From contig CAZXUI010000006.1 of the NCBI GenBank assembly GCA_964643885.1, forward strand, positions 1 to 64,000: a stretch of DNA of 64,000 nt, given 5' to 3'. Source of the DNA: CAADGL01 sp964643885 (GTDB lineage Bacteria > Planctomycetota > Phycisphaerae > UBA1845 > Fen-1342). Positions 53,204 to 62,781 of the stretch are shown in pieces. How positions within the stretch are numbered: position 1 is the stretch's first letter; every line of letters begins with the position of its first letter. A program made the translations under genes and the position numbers. Below the pieces are notes generated by a model. It saw only the letters and a list, made by a program, of their open reading frames with translations, was not told the origin of the DNA and searched no databases.

Positions 53204-54718
53204 CTAACTCCAGGCGATCTGGTCGGCCCGGCCGGCGCCAAAAAGCGGAAGCTGGTGCCGCTCGAAGGCGTCTTTGCGGAAGGCGCCGTCGATCGGGATC
53301 GGATAGCGGCCGGAGAAGCAGGCCGTGCAGTAGGACTCGGCGTGCTCCGCGACAGCGGCGAGCATGCCCTCGAGCGAGAGATAGGCCAGCGAATCGACGC
53401 CGAGGAACGCGCGAATCTCGTCGACGCTGCGCGCAGAGGCGATCAACTCCTCGCTCTGGGGAAAGTCGATGCCGTAGTAGCAGGGGTGGCGGATCGGCGG
53501 ACTGGCGACGCGCAGGTGAATCTCGTTCGCGCCGGCCGCCCGCAGGGCGCGCATCTTTCCGCGGGTGGTCGTGCCGCGGACGACGGAGTCCTCGACGACG
53601 ACGAGCCGCTTGCCGCGGACCGTCGCCGAGATCGGGTTGAGCTTGAGCTTGACCGTCAGATCGCGGATCGCCTGCGTGGGCTGAATGAACGACCGGCCGA
53701 CGTAGTGATTCGTCGTGAAGCCGCGGCCGATAGGAATGCCGGACTCTTCGTGATAGCCGAGCGCGGCGCAGCGGGCGCAGTTGGGCACGGCGACGACCAG
53801 GTCTGCCTCCACCGGCGCCTCGCGGGCCAGCGCCCGGCCGAACTCCTTGCGCACCAGATGCACGCTCTCGCCGAAGACGCGGCTGGCGGGGTCGGCGAAG
53901 TAGACCAGCTCAAAGATGCACTGGGCGTGCCGCAAGCCGTCGGGCTCGACGAAGCGGCGCGAGGACATTCCCTTGAGCGAGAGGGTGACGATCTCGCCCG
54001 GCTCGACGTCGCGCACGTACTCGGCATCGACCAGGTCCAGCGCGCAGGTCTCGCTGGCCACCGCCCACGCGACACCGCGCGAGCCGTCGTCGCGGGTGAC
54101 GTCCATGCGGCCGAGGCAGAGCGGGCGGTTGCCCGAGGGATCGCGGACGGCCTCGATTCGGTCCGGATACATCAGCAGTAGGCAGTAGGAGCCGCTGACC
54201 TGGCGCAGGACTGCGGCCAGCGGGTCCGGCTGATCGCGGAAGACCTCGCTGGCGAGCAGATGCAGAATCACCTCGGTGTCGGAGGTGGTCGTGAAGATGT
54301 GGCCGCGGCCTTCGAAGGCGTCGCGCAGGGCGGCCGCGTTGACGAGATTGCCGTTGTGGCAGACGGCGACCTGACCGATTCCCGCGCTGACGAGCAGCGG
54401 CTGGGCGTTGGCCTCGCGGCACGAGCCGGTGGTCGAGTAGCGCACATGGCCGACGGCCATCGGGTTGCGCAGCTCGGCCAGGTTCGCTTCGCTGATCGCG
54501 TCGGTGACGAGTCCCATGCCCGCGCGGCGGATGATCGTGCGGCCGTCCGACGAGCAGATGCCGGCGGACTCCTGGCCGCGATGCTGCTGTGCGTACAGTC
54601 CCAGGTAGGTGAGTTCCGCGGCGCTGGGGTGACCGACGATTCCGAATAATCCGCAGTAGTGGCGAACGTCCTGCAATTGTGGTCCCGCTATGGCTACGCG
54701 TCGATTCGCTCGCTCCAT
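53204..54718 (-). CDS. purF: Amidophosphoribosyltransferase
   Basis: This protein has 504 residues from ATG 54718. It is the first committed enzyme of purine synthesis, forming phosphoribosylamine from PRPP and glutamine. The glutaminase domain begins with Cys22 in YCGLFGIVG after a propeptide of about 21 residues that must be removed to expose the nucleophile; TTG 54676 would shorten it to seven. Motifs are QQHRGQESAGI, GHVRYSTTG, CHNGNLVNA and TTSDTEVILHLL in the glutaminase, then VVVEDSVVRGTT for PRPP binding and CYYGIDFPQSEELIA. It is separated from other pur genes and diverges from lptD. Confidence 0.96.
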   Translation of the reverse strand: MERANRRVAIAGPQLQDVRHYCGLFGIVGHPSAAELTYLGLYAQQHRGQESAGICSSDGRTIIRRAGMGLVTDAISEANLAELRNPMAVGHVRYSTTGSCREANAQPLLVSAGIGQVAVCHNGNLVNAAALRDAFEGRGHIFTTTSDTEVILHLLASEVFRDQPDPLAAVLRQVSGSYCLLLMYPDRIEAVRDPSGNRPLCLGRMDVTRDDGSRGVAWAVASETCALDLVDAEYVRDVEPGEIVTLSLKGMSSRRFVEPDGLRHAQCIFELVYFADPASRVFGESVHLVRKEFGRALAREAPVEADLVVAVPNCARCAALGYHEESGIPIGRGFTTNHYVGRSFIQPTQAIRDLTVKLKLNPISATVRGKRLVVVEDSVVRGTTTRGKMRALRAAGANEIHLRVASPPIRHPCYYGIDFPQSEELIASARSVDEIRAFLGVDSLAYLSLEGMLAAVAEHAESYCTACFSGRYPIPIDGAFRKDAFERHQLPLFGAGRADQIAWS

Positions 54719-54757
54719 CCGACTCAGTATGTTAGCACATCAGCGGCCGCGCGGGGA

Positions 54758-54785
54758 TTGACCCCCACCCGCATGCCCCGATAAT
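54758..54785 (+). promoter_or_regulatory. Promoter of lptD
   Basis: TTGACC (54758-54763) and GATAAT (54780-54785) are 16 bp apart with 5 consensus matches each. The transcript start near 54792 gives a leader of about 40 nt. Confidence 0.62.
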
Positions 54786-54833
54786 GGCCGCCGGTTCGTC
54801 GAGCGCGGTCCTGAGAGAACCCGGAACTGGCCC

Positions 54834-57800
54834 TTGAAACGCGTCCCGCCCGCTTTGCGTCCGCATCGCCCGCCGAAAGCGGCCGGGACCGCGCTCCCGA
54901 ATGCCCTCCGGCTCCGAGCGGTCGCCGCCGCCCTGCTGGCCATGCTGGCGGGCGCTTTCGCACCGCCCCTCGCTGCACAGCAGGTTCCCGGCGACGAGGA
55001 GCCCCTGCTGCCGGAGTCCATCAGCCACGACGACGTGACCATGGCCGGCCGGTACGTCCGCCAATGGCGCCAGGAAGACGGCACGCTGACGCTGCTGTTC
55101 AATGGCGGCTTCGAGATGACCTTCGGCCAGCGGCGGCTGGAGGCCCGGGACGCGGTGGTCTGGATCGAACCGCGGCGGACCGAGCTGGAGGGGCGCAAGT
55201 ACTTCGAGCTGACCGTTTATCTCTCGGAGCAGGCGGTGGTGCGCGAGCCGGGAGGGACGGTGACCGAGGACCAGACGCTGCTGGTCAGCAATATCCGCAC
55301 GTTCGGCCGCATCACCAAGTCGCACGACGCCCATTCGCCGGAATCGATGGAGACGAGCGAGTTCTATCAGCGCGCGATGGCGGACCGGGAGCGGATCGAG
55401 CGCGGCGTGCCGCCGGAAACGGCCATGCCGCCGGTGACGGTGAAGCGGCCGGCCGACGCAGACCGCGACCGCCCCCCTACCATCGTGCGCTACGACTTTC
55501 CTGAAGGGGTCGAGCCGGCCCAGACGCCGGCGGGCGAGCAGGTCTTCATCGCCACCGGACGGGTATACCTTTCGCAATCCGGCGGGCCGGATTCGCCGGT
55601 GCTGGAGATCATGGCGGATCACGCAGTGGTCTTTCCGGCGGAGAGTGCGGCGGAGGCGCTGCTGGGAGACCAGGAGCCGACGACGCGGCCGGCGACGCAG
55701 CCGGCGGAGGGCGAGGCGGGGACGCCGGGCCAGGAGGATTCGTCGCAGGAGCCGCCGGCGGTGCGGCCGGAGCAGACGCCGGGTCTGGGGCAGATCGGGG
55801 AGCGGATCCGGGCGGTCTACCTGGAAGGCGACGTGGTGCTGTCGTTGGGTACGCGGACGGTGCGGGCCAACCGGCTGTACTACGACTTCGAGCGCAGCCG
55901 GGCGATGATTCTCGACGGGGTGTTTCGGGCGGAGATTCCGGATCGCACGGTGCCGATGTATGTCCGTGCGGCCGAGATCCGGCAGCTCTCCGCGCGCGAG
56001 TTCGCCGCGACGCAGGCGATGGTGAGCACGAGCGAGTTCTACACGCCGCACTATCACGTCGGGGCGGAGAAGGTGATCGTCCGCGACCTGACGCTGCGGA
56101 CGGCCGGGGGCGAGGCGGCGGGGAAGCTGGCGGGCGAGTACGAGCTGCATAACTCGACGCTGAACGTCGGCGGCATGCCGCTGATGTGGTGGCCGTACAG
56201 CTCGGGCCGATTCGAGGCGAGCGAGACGCTCATTCGCCGGATTCGCACGGGATACAGCGACGATTTCGGGGCGGAGTTCGAGACGGCGTGGTACCTGTTC
56301 AACCTGCTCGGGATCACGAGCCCGCCGGGCTATGACGCGACGCTGCGGCTCGACTATTTCACCGACCGCGGGCCGGCGACGGGGGTCGACGTCGACTATC
56401 TGCGTGAGGATCACTTCGGCCTGCTGCGCACGTATTACATCAATGACGGGGGCGAGGACAACCTCGGGCCGCTGCGCGACAACACGCCTGCGTCGGCCGA
56501 CCGTGGGCGGGTGCTGTGGCGGCATCGCCACTATCTGCCGAACGACTGGGAGCTGACGCTGGAGCTGAGCTATATCAGCGATCCCGGATTTCTCGAGGAG
56601 TATCGCCGCTCCGAGTTCAACGAGGGCAAGGAGCAGGAGACGCTGGTCTACCTGAAGCGGGCCCGCGACAACGAGGCGATCACGCTGCTGACCAACTGGC
56701 GGCTGTTGAATTTCACGACGCAGACCGAGCACCTGCCAGAGCTTGCGTACCGCCGCATCGGCGACACGTTCCTCGATCCGTTCGTCAATTACCTGGAGGG
56801 CCGGGTCGGCACGGTGCGCTATCGTCCGGACGACCGCCGCTTCTTCGATCAGCGCCGGCTGGACAACACGGCCGCGACCGACACGACCTTCCGCGCGGAC
56901 GGGCGCGAGGAGCTGGAGCTGCCGCTGAAGCTCGGGCCGGTGAACCTGGTGCCGTTTGCGAGTCTCCGGGGGAGCTACTGGGACGGCCAGCCGCGCGACG
57001 ACGGGGGGCTGTGGCGCGGGCTGGGCGTGTATGGAGCGCGCGGGAGCACGACCTTTTCGAAGGTCTATGACGAGATCGAGTCGGAGCTGCTCGACATTCA
57101 CCGCGTCCGGCACATCGTCAAGCCGGACTTCGCCGCCTGGTGGTCGCACAGCAACACGCGCAGCGAGCTGATCACGCCCTTCGACGAGGGCATCGAGACG
57201 ATCGACGATTTCTACGGCGTGACCTTCGGCCTGCGGCAGACGTGGCAGACCAAGCGCGGCAACGCCGACGACCGCCGCACGGTCGACGTGCTGCGCTTCG
57301 ACCTGGAGGCCGGGCTCTTCGGAGGCGAGGTGCAGGCGGCCGAGCAGTCGGCCGGGTATGCCAATCCGCTCCGCCCCGAAGACAGCCGCACGCGGAATTA
57401 CCTGGCGGCGGACGTCGCCTGGCGGCTGAGCGACACGACCAGCATCCTGTATGACCTGAACTTCGACCTGAATGACGGGGCGGTCGACCGGCAGAACGTG
57501 TCGATCGCCGTCGAGCGGCTGCCGCGGCTGGCGTATGTCTTCGGGTGGCGCTCGGCGGGCGACATCGACATGAACGTGATCGGCGGCGGGTTCAACTACA
57601 AGCTCAACGAGAAGCACATCGTCACGACGCGGGCGTGGTGGGATATCGACGAGGGGCGGCTGGGGGAGTTCTCGGTGGCCTATGTGCGCAAGCTTCCGCG
57701 CTGGTACTTCTCGGTGAATCTCGAGATCGACGAGGTTTTCGAGGATGTGAAGGTCTCGGTGGCGATGTGGCCGGAGGGCATCCCCGAGTGGACGCTGGGT

Positions 57801-57848
57801 TCGCGGCGGTTCACGGGATTGGGCACGAGCACGGGCATCCGGCCGTAG
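54834..57848 (+). CDS. lptD: Outer-membrane LPS-assembly protein LptD
   Basis: This 1004-residue protein is the outer-membrane beta-barrel that inserts lipopolysaccharide with LptE. A long signal (RLRAVAAALLAMLAGAFAPP) is followed by the periplasmic beta-jellyroll (OstA-like) part: RLEARDAVVWIEPR, VYLEGDVVLSLGTRTVRANR and LYYDFERSRAMILDGVFRAE, then TSEFYTPHYHVGAEKV and LNVGGMPLMWWPYSSG, typical of LptD. A Pro/Glu/Thr-rich insertion (about 280-325) sits inside the jellyroll. The C-terminal barrel from about 480 shows alternating strands with RLDYFTDRGPATGVDVDYL and IVKPDFAAWW. It implies an LPS-bearing outer membrane. It is divergent from purF with 115 bp between them. Confidence 0.93.
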   Translation: MKRVPPALRPHRPPKAAGTALPNALRLRAVAAALLAMLAGAFAPPLAAQQVPGDEEPLLPESISHDDVTMAGRYVRQWRQEDGTLTLLFNGGFEMTFGQRRLEARDAVVWIEPRRTELEGRKYFELTVYLSEQAVVREPGGTVTEDQTLLVSNIRTFGRITKSHDAHSPESMETSEFYQRAMADRERIERGVPPETAMPPVTVKRPADADRDRPPTIVRYDFPEGVEPAQTPAGEQVFIATGRVYLSQSGGPDSPVLEIMADHAVVFPAESAAEALLGDQEPTTRPATQPAEGEAGTPGQEDSSQEPPAVRPEQTPGLGQIGERIRAVYLEGDVVLSLGTRTVRANRLYYDFERSRAMILDGVFRAEIPDRTVPMYVRAAEIRQLSAREFAATQAMVSTSEFYTPHYHVGAEKVIVRDLTLRTAGGEAAGKLAGEYELHNSTLNVGGMPLMWWPYSSGRFEASETLIRRIRTGYSDDFGAEFETAWYLFNLLGITSPPGYDATLRLDYFTDRGPATGVDVDYLREDHFGLLRTYYINDGGEDNLGPLRDNTPASADRGRVLWRHRHYLPNDWELTLELSYISDPGFLEEYRRSEFNEGKEQETLVYLKRARDNEAITLLTNWRLLNFTTQTEHLPELAYRRIGDTFLDPFVNYLEGRVGTVRYRPDDRRFFDQRRLDNTAATDTTFRADGREELELPLKLGPVNLVPFASLRGSYWDGQPRDDGGLWRGLGVYGARGSTTFSKVYDEIESELLDIHRVRHIVKPDFAAWWSHSNTRSELITPFDEGIETIDDFYGVTFGLRQTWQTKRGNADDRRTVDVLRFDLEAGLFGGEVQAAEQSAGYANPLRPEDSRTRNYLAADVAWRLSDTTSILYDLNFDLNDGAVDRQNVSIAVERLPRLAYVFGWRSAGDIDMNVIGGGFNYKLNEKHIVTTRAWWDIDEGRLGEFSVAYVRKLPRWYFSVNLEIDEVFEDVKVSVAMWPEGIPEWTLGSRRFTGLGTSTGIRP

Positions 57849-57899
57849 GACCCCGGTCCAGTCGGTCGGGAATTCTGCCTCGCGGATCGGGGAGTGCGG

Positions 57900-58080
57900 G
57901 TGGCGCGCCACCCCCCGCCCGCTCCGCCGCCTCTGACGAACCGCGTCCGGGGCTGATCGTCGCGGCTGAAAGGCCCGCGCTCGCCGAGGAGTTTGGAACG
58001 GAACCGCGACGGTGAGCGGCGCGCATGGGCTCGGTGCAGGCAGACGGTCGCGGCTCGGATGATGCGGGCAGGACGCCCGG
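57900..58080. repeat. Degenerate copies of spacer repeats after lptD
   Basis: GGCGCGCCACCCCCCGCCCG near 57903 recalls the segment at about 17717, and ACGGTCGCGGCTCGGA (58044-58059) followed by GCGGGCAGGACGCCCGG (58063-58080) recalls the families at 17732 and 17789. They fill the 266-bp convergent gap between lptD and the debranching-enzyme gene. Confidence 0.6.
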
Positions 58081-58114
58081 GCTGCCGGATTTGCGCGATG
58101 CTCGACCAGGCAGA

Positions 58115-60088
58115 CTACGGTCGGGCGATCGGCCGGGCGGCGCCTTTCCGACCCGGTTCCTTGCGGACGCGCAGCACACTGAGCTTCAGTCGCAGCAGCT
58201 CTCCCATGGCCGGCGCGAAGAACGGGCAGCCGCGGGGGTTGTGCGGCGCGTCGCCGTCGGCCTGCTCGCTGAGGTGGCCGAGCCCGGCCTGCTTGAGCTG
58301 CGCCATCAGCGGGGGCAGAAACCGCTCGGCCGCCTCGCGGCGGGCCGCGGCGGTGTCGCCGCGCACGCGGACCCACGCCTCGACGAAGGGGCCGAGCAGG
58401 TGCGGCCAGACGGTTCCCTGGTGTGCAGCGCCGTCGCGCTGCCGCACGTCGCCCTCGCAGCGGGGCGCGTATCCGCCCTCGCCCGGGGCGAGCGTCCGCA
58501 GCCCGACGGGTGTCAGCAGCCGCCGCTCGACGGCGTCGACGACGGCGCGGGCCGGCTCGAGCTCCAACAGCATCGTCGGCACGCCACCCACGGCGTAGAT
58601 CTGGTTGGCGCGGAAGGTGCGATCGGCGGAGCTGCGCTTGTGGTCGCAATCCACGACGTCGAACAGGCAGCGGTCGGCCTGGTTCCAGAACCGCCGCCGA
58701 AAGCTGGCCACGCCGTGCAGATATTCCTTGCGCCAGCGCTCCGAGAAGCCGCCGGCGAAGTCCAATGCCGCCAGCCAGAGCGCCTGCACTTCGACCGGCT
58801 TGCCGACGCGCGGCGTGACGACCCAGTTGCCGACCTTGGCATCCATCCAGGTGAGCTGCGTGCCGGGCTCGCCGCAGGCGAGCAGGCCATCTTTGTCCAC
58901 GCGAATGCCGAAACGCGTCCCCGCGGAGTAGCTCGTCAGGATCGCGTCGACGGCGTCGAGCAGAATCTGGCGCTCGGAGCGATTCAGCGGATCGCCGTTG
59001 CTCTCGGCCGCCCGCAGCAGGTCCTGCACGGCGACGACGAACCAGAGCGATGCGTCGACCGAGTTGTATTCCGCTCCCTCGTGGGCTTCTCGAAAGCGAT
59101 TCGGCAGCATGCCTTCGGAGAGACTGGCCGCCCACTCCAGCAGGACCTGTTTGGCCAGGTCCAGCCGGCCGGTGGCGATGCACAGCCCGCGCAGGGCCGA
59201 GAAGGTGTGCCGCCCGATGTCGGCGAACCACGGATAGCCGGCCAGGATCGTCCGCCCCGAGCCGCGCTGCACGATGTACGCGTCGGCCGCCCGCTGGAGA
59301 GCGTCGGCGAAGCCGGACCGCCGCCGGGCTTCGCGCTCGCTGAGCTGGCGATGGGCCTGGAGCGCGGTACCGGAGCCGAAGGCCGCCGCACCGCTCTCCC
59401 CCGCCGCGAGCAGCCACACCGCCGGCCCCTCGGCGAGGTCGAACCGCAGACAGCCCGGCGAGGCCAGATCCTCGATACAGTCCATGCCCCGCGCCCGCTC
59501 CTGCGTGTACAGAAAGCTTCGATACCAGTAAGGCTCGTGCGTGTAGGCGCCGTTGGAGAGCGAGACGATCGCCGGCACGCACTCGTAGGGCCGCCACGTC
59601 ACGCGCTCGCCAGCGATCCGGGGCTGAAACGAGAACTCCACGTTCTCGCGCTGGAGGGCATGAAAATCACGCCCGGCGAGGAACGGCCGCACGCTGAGCG
59701 TGGCCGGCCCGCTGCCCTCCAGCCGCCGCCAGCAGAGCACGACCAGCGGTGCTCCGTGCGGCACGAAGAGCTGTTGCTCGATCCGCGTCCCGTCCTTGAG
59801 CCGAAAGACCCACGTCGGCCACGGATCGGCGGCGAAGCCCTCGGGTGTTCGGCCATTATCCGGGTGAATCACGTCCGGCGTGTAGCGCTGCGAGCTGATG
59901 GGCGCTGCGCCGGCCTGCGTCTCGACCCAGGCGTCGAAGCCGCTGACGAGCACGACCCGGCCGGTCGGCGGCGACATGGCCGGCAAAAGCAGGGCGTGAT
60001 AGCGCCGCGTACGGACGCCGCTCATCGTGCCGCTGGCGAAACCGCCCAGCCCGTCGGCCTCCAGCCACTCGAATTGATCAGACAGCAT
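58115..60088 (-). CDS. Glycogen-debranching enzyme (amylo-alpha-1,6-glucosidase, GH133 type)
   Basis: This 657-residue protein starts at ATG 60088 behind GGAG. The N-terminal domain has EWLEADGLGGFASGTMSGVR and TRRYHALLLPA, the opening of bacterial GDE family proteins. The C-terminal (alpha/alpha)6 barrel shows AGYPWFADIGRHTFSALRGL (family AGYPWF-WGRD-like, here DIGRH), EYNSVDASLWFVVAV, LTWMDAKVGNWVVTPRVGKP and the C-terminal AHQGTVWPHLLGPFVEAW. It hydrolyses alpha-1,6 branches of glycogen. It has its own promoter about 75 nt upstream. No other glycogen gene lies nearby. Confidence 0.93.
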   Translation of the reverse strand: MLSDQFEWLEADGLGGFASGTMSGVRTRRYHALLLPAMSPPTGRVVLVSGFDAWVETQAGAAPISSQRYTPDVIHPDNGRTPEGFAADPWPTWVFRLKDGTRIEQQLFVPHGAPLVVLCWRRLEGSGPATLSVRPFLAGRDFHALQRENVEFSFQPRIAGERVTWRPYECVPAIVSLSNGAYTHEPYWYRSFLYTQERARGMDCIEDLASPGCLRFDLAEGPAVWLLAAGESGAAAFGSGTALQAHRQLSEREARRRSGFADALQRAADAYIVQRGSGRTILAGYPWFADIGRHTFSALRGLCIATGRLDLAKQVLLEWAASLSEGMLPNRFREAHEGAEYNSVDASLWFVVAVQDLLRAAESNGDPLNRSERQILLDAVDAILTSYSAGTRFGIRVDKDGLLACGEPGTQLTWMDAKVGNWVVTPRVGKPVEVQALWLAALDFAGGFSERWRKEYLHGVASFRRRFWNQADRCLFDVVDCDHKRSSADRTFRANQIYAVGGVPTMLLELEPARAVVDAVERRLLTPVGLRTLAPGEGGYAPRCEGDVRQRDGAAHQGTVWPHLLGPFVEAWVRVRGDTAAARREAAERFLPPLMAQLKQAGLGHLSEQADGDAPHNPRGCPFFAPAMGELLRLKLSVLRVRKEPGRKGAARPIARP

Positions 60089-60161
60089 GCAGGTTGCCTT
60101 CTCCGCCGCAGACGGCCGGTCGAATTGGAGGGGTCAGGTTCGCGCCGCGCCGATGCGGCGG

Positions 60162-60190
60162 ATTATAGGCAGTGGCCCTCCACCTGCCGA
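60162..60190 (-). promoter_or_regulatory. Promoter of the debranching-enzyme gene
   Basis: On the minus strand TCGGCA (60185-60190) and a perfect TATAAT (60162-60167) are exactly 17 bp apart. Transcription would begin near 60155, giving a leader of about 65 nt. Confidence 0.6.
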
Positions 60191-60294
60191 CCGGGCGCAG
60201 CTCGCATTATCGGGCAGCGCGAAGGGCGGCGGCCGATCGACGCGCGGCCTGTCAAGCACTGATACGCCGGCGGGCCGGCCGTGGTTTGATGCGC

Positions 60295-61836
60295 TCAGAC
60301 GACCACTCGTTCGTCCGTGTAGCGGCGCGAACGCTGCTGGATCTGGGCGTTGACGCGGCGGACGAGCAATCCGGCGGCCAGCCCGACAGCCGCCTGGACC
60401 CCGATGCCCATCCAGAGAAAGTCGGTATATCCGCGGACCGCCAGGACGAGCGTGCCGATCGGCGTGGTGGAGCTGAGCACGCCGTAGCCGGTCCAGTAGC
60501 TGCGGTCGAACTCCTGGACGGCGCCGAGGAGGACGTGATCGATCGCGACGGGCGCCACTTTCAGGACGACGACGATCAGCAGCATGGCGACCCAGGGGCG
60601 AAACTGCATCGCCCGCAGCACGTAGATCAGGTTTCCGTCCGCCCAGACGGACAGAACCAGGGCGGTGACGACGGCGGCCACGACGGGTCCGGCGTTCATC
60701 GCCTCGATCAGCTCGACCGATGAGGCGTGCTGCGGCCCCAGGCGATAGAGCAGGGCCATGACCAGCGGTGCGGCCGCGGCGAGAATCAGGGGCAGTGCCA
60801 GCACGGCCCGCCGCAGGCCGTGGCGTCGCGGCTGGCCGAATGCCTCGGAGATTTCGAGCTGGAGCCGCTCGCCGGCGGCGCCGTTGAGCGCGAGGTAGTT
60901 CACCAGCAGCAAGACGACGATTGACGAGATGAACTGCGCGGTGACGAGGCCCTCCGCCGGGTCGAACGGGCCGAAGGCGAATAGTCCGGCGGCGCGCGTT
61001 CCGACGATCAGCAGGGCGCTGATCACGCCGACGAGCAACAGTCCGAGGGGGATGCTGAAGGCGGGCCGGTCGACGGCCCGGGCGATGCGGATCGACGCGG
61101 CGGCGAAGATCAGGCCGAGGGCGACCTGAAACGCGCAGGCGACGACGACGACGCTCTGGTCGAGCGGCACGGCGCCGCGGCTGAAGAGGACGATGACGGC
61201 GCCGCCGCTGAAGATGCCGCACAGCAGGGCGAGCCCCGGCACGAGCGTCACGCCGGACCAGCCGCCGAGCACGCTCACCGCGATGGCCCAACCGACGAGA
61301 TTCGTCTTGCCGCGCGTCGCGAGCGCCGTCAGCAGCGTCAGCGACGACAGGAGAAAGGCCAGACACAGCAGCCCGAGCTGCGCCATCGCCCACAGGCCGG
61401 CGACGATCCCGACGCCGCTCAGCGGCCCGGGCAGGGCGAGCGCACGCGAGTACATGCCGCAGAAGATCGAACCCGCCACGAGCGTGACGAGGTAGAGCGC
61501 TGCGAGCTGCACCAGCGGGCCGGTCAGGTAGCCGACGACGAGGCGCAGGCCGCTGAGCGGCGCGAGCCGGTGCGACTCGATCATGCCGCTCTGGAAATCG
61601 CGCTGCACGGCCCGGTGGATGCAACCCGGCCCGTAGAGCAGCAGCAGCAGTGCCTGTGCGCCGGTGACAATTCCAAGCCACGCGACGGACATTCGCCCGG
61701 CGTGATTCTCGAAGACGACCGAATAGGTCATCGAGGCGAAGAAGATGATCACCGCCGCCAGCGCGAGCGGCACGAGGATCAGATTGCGCCGCCCGGTCAG
61801 ACTGAAATGCAGCGGGATGAACGGATTGAGCCGCAT
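60295..61836 (-). CDS. ABC-2-type transporter membrane subunit
   Basis: This 513-residue protein starts at ATG 61836 behind GGAGGA, with only 3 bp to the stop of the upstream ATPase gene. It has about twelve hydrophobic stretches, for example LILVPLALAAVIIFFASMTY, LVQLAALYLVTLVAGSIFCG, ILLVGVISALLIVGTRAAGL and FISSIVVLLLVNYLALNG. The first cytoplasmic loop VQRDFQSGMIESHRLAPLSG is typical of ABC-2 membrane subunits that work with the paired ATPase. The double-length form suggests two fused six-helix units or a permease with extra helices. Substrate is unknown. Confidence 0.88.
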   Translation of the reverse strand: MRLNPFIPLHFSLTGRRNLILVPLALAAVIIFFASMTYSVVFENHAGRMSVAWLGIVTGAQALLLLLYGPGCIHRAVQRDFQSGMIESHRLAPLSGLRLVVGYLTGPLVQLAALYLVTLVAGSIFCGMYSRALALPGPLSGVGIVAGLWAMAQLGLLCLAFLLSSLTLLTALATRGKTNLVGWAIAVSVLGGWSGVTLVPGLALLCGIFSGGAVIVLFSRGAVPLDQSVVVVACAFQVALGLIFAAASIRIARAVDRPAFSIPLGLLLVGVISALLIVGTRAAGLFAFGPFDPAEGLVTAQFISSIVVLLLVNYLALNGAAGERLQLEISEAFGQPRRHGLRRAVLALPLILAAAAPLVMALLYRLGPQHASSVELIEAMNAGPVVAAVVTALVLSVWADGNLIYVLRAMQFRPWVAMLLIVVVLKVAPVAIDHVLLGAVQEFDRSYWTGYGVLSSTTPIGTLVLAVRGYTDFLWMGIGVQAAVGLAAGLLVRRVNAQIQQRSRRYTDERVVV

Positions 61837-61839
61837 GGG

Positions 61840-62781
61840 TCAGTCCTCCGAACGTGCGCCGGACTGGAGATACACGGTCTCCAGGTCGGCTTTGCGGGCC
61901 TGAAACTCGGCGACGGGCAGGCCGGCGGAGATCATCTCGGCCAGCAGCCGCGCGGCCGCCTCGCGGCCGGCATCGTATTGCAGGACGATTACGTCGCCGT
62001 CGACGTGAACCTGCTCCAGCCCGTCGATCGTCGCCAGGCGCGTCGCCACGTCCCCCATGCGCCTGGCCAGAAGGATGCGATACGTCACGACCGGCCGATC
62101 CGCCTCTCCGGCGACCTGCGACACTGTGCCGAAGCGCAGCAGCCGCCCGCGCTCCATGATCGCCACGTGCGTGCTGAATTCGGCCAGGTCCGCCAGGATG
62201 TGCGACGAGACGATGATCGCCTTGCCCTGGTCACGCAGGCTGGCGAGCAACTGCCGGAACTGGATTCGCCCGGCCGGATCGAGGCCCGCGGCCGGCTCGT
62301 CGAGCAGAATCACATGCGGGTCGGGCAGCAGCGTGCGGGCGACGGCCAGGCGTTGCCGCATGCCGCGCGAAAGCGAGCTGATCTTCGCGTCCACCTTGTC
62401 GCCCAGCCAGAGCCGCTCGAGCCAGTGGTCGATCCGTTCGTCCGTCAGCCGCCGGCCGAGGTCATAGCAGCTCGCGACGAACTCGAGGAACTCGCGCACC
62501 GTCAGCGTCTCGTAGAGCGACGGCGTATCGGGCGTGAAGCCGAGATGGAAGCCGACGCGCGGGTCGGCGGTGGCAACGTCATAGCCGAAGACGCGGATGC
62601 GGCCCGCCGTAAGGGCCTGAAGGCCGGCGGCCGCGCGGAGCGTGGTCGTCTTGCCGGCGCCATTGGCGCCGATCAGCCCGAGCAGGTCTCCGCCGCGCAG
62701 CTCGAAGGAGATGCCGTCGACGGCCATCAGGCGGCCGAACTGAACCCGCAGGTTCTCGACGACCAGCAACGCTTCGCTCAT
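61840..62781 (-). CDS. ABC transporter ATP-binding protein (ABC-2 exporter)
   Basis: This 313-residue protein starts at ATG 62781 behind GGAGCG. Walker A GANGAGKTTT, the Q-loop in LGFTPDTPSLYETLTVREFL, signature LSRGMRQRLAVARTL, Walker B VILLDEPAAGLDPAGR and the H-loop in IIVSSHILADLAEF are all present. The C-terminal about 90 residues (VTYRILLARRMGDVATRLAT) follow the pattern of Nat/CcmA-like ATPases. The frame upstream of the start is open but not protein-like. With the membrane subunit 3 bp downstream it forms a complete ABC-2 exporter. No substrate hint is evident. Confidence 0.94.
   Translation of the reverse strand: MSEALLVVENLRVQFGRLMAVDGISFELRGGDLLGLIGANGAGKTTTLRAAAGLQALTAGRIRVFGYDVATADPRVGFHLGFTPDTPSLYETLTVREFLEFVASCYDLGRRLTDERIDHWLERLWLGDKVDAKISSLSRGMRQRLAVARTLLPDPHVILLDEPAAGLDPAGRIQFRQLLASLRDQGKAIIVSSHILADLAEFSTHVAIMERGRLLRFGTVSQVAGEADRPVVTYRILLARRMGDVATRLATIDGLEQVHVDGDVIVLQYDAGREAAARLLAEMISAGLPVAEFQARKADLETVYLQSGARSED

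Noticed and set aside
54732..59597. A 1621-residue open frame on the minus strand
   Set aside because: It lies antisense across lptD and out of frame across the debranching-enzyme gene, is mostly Arg/Pro/Ala-rich, and shows no domain. Both covered genes have clear motifs on their own frames.
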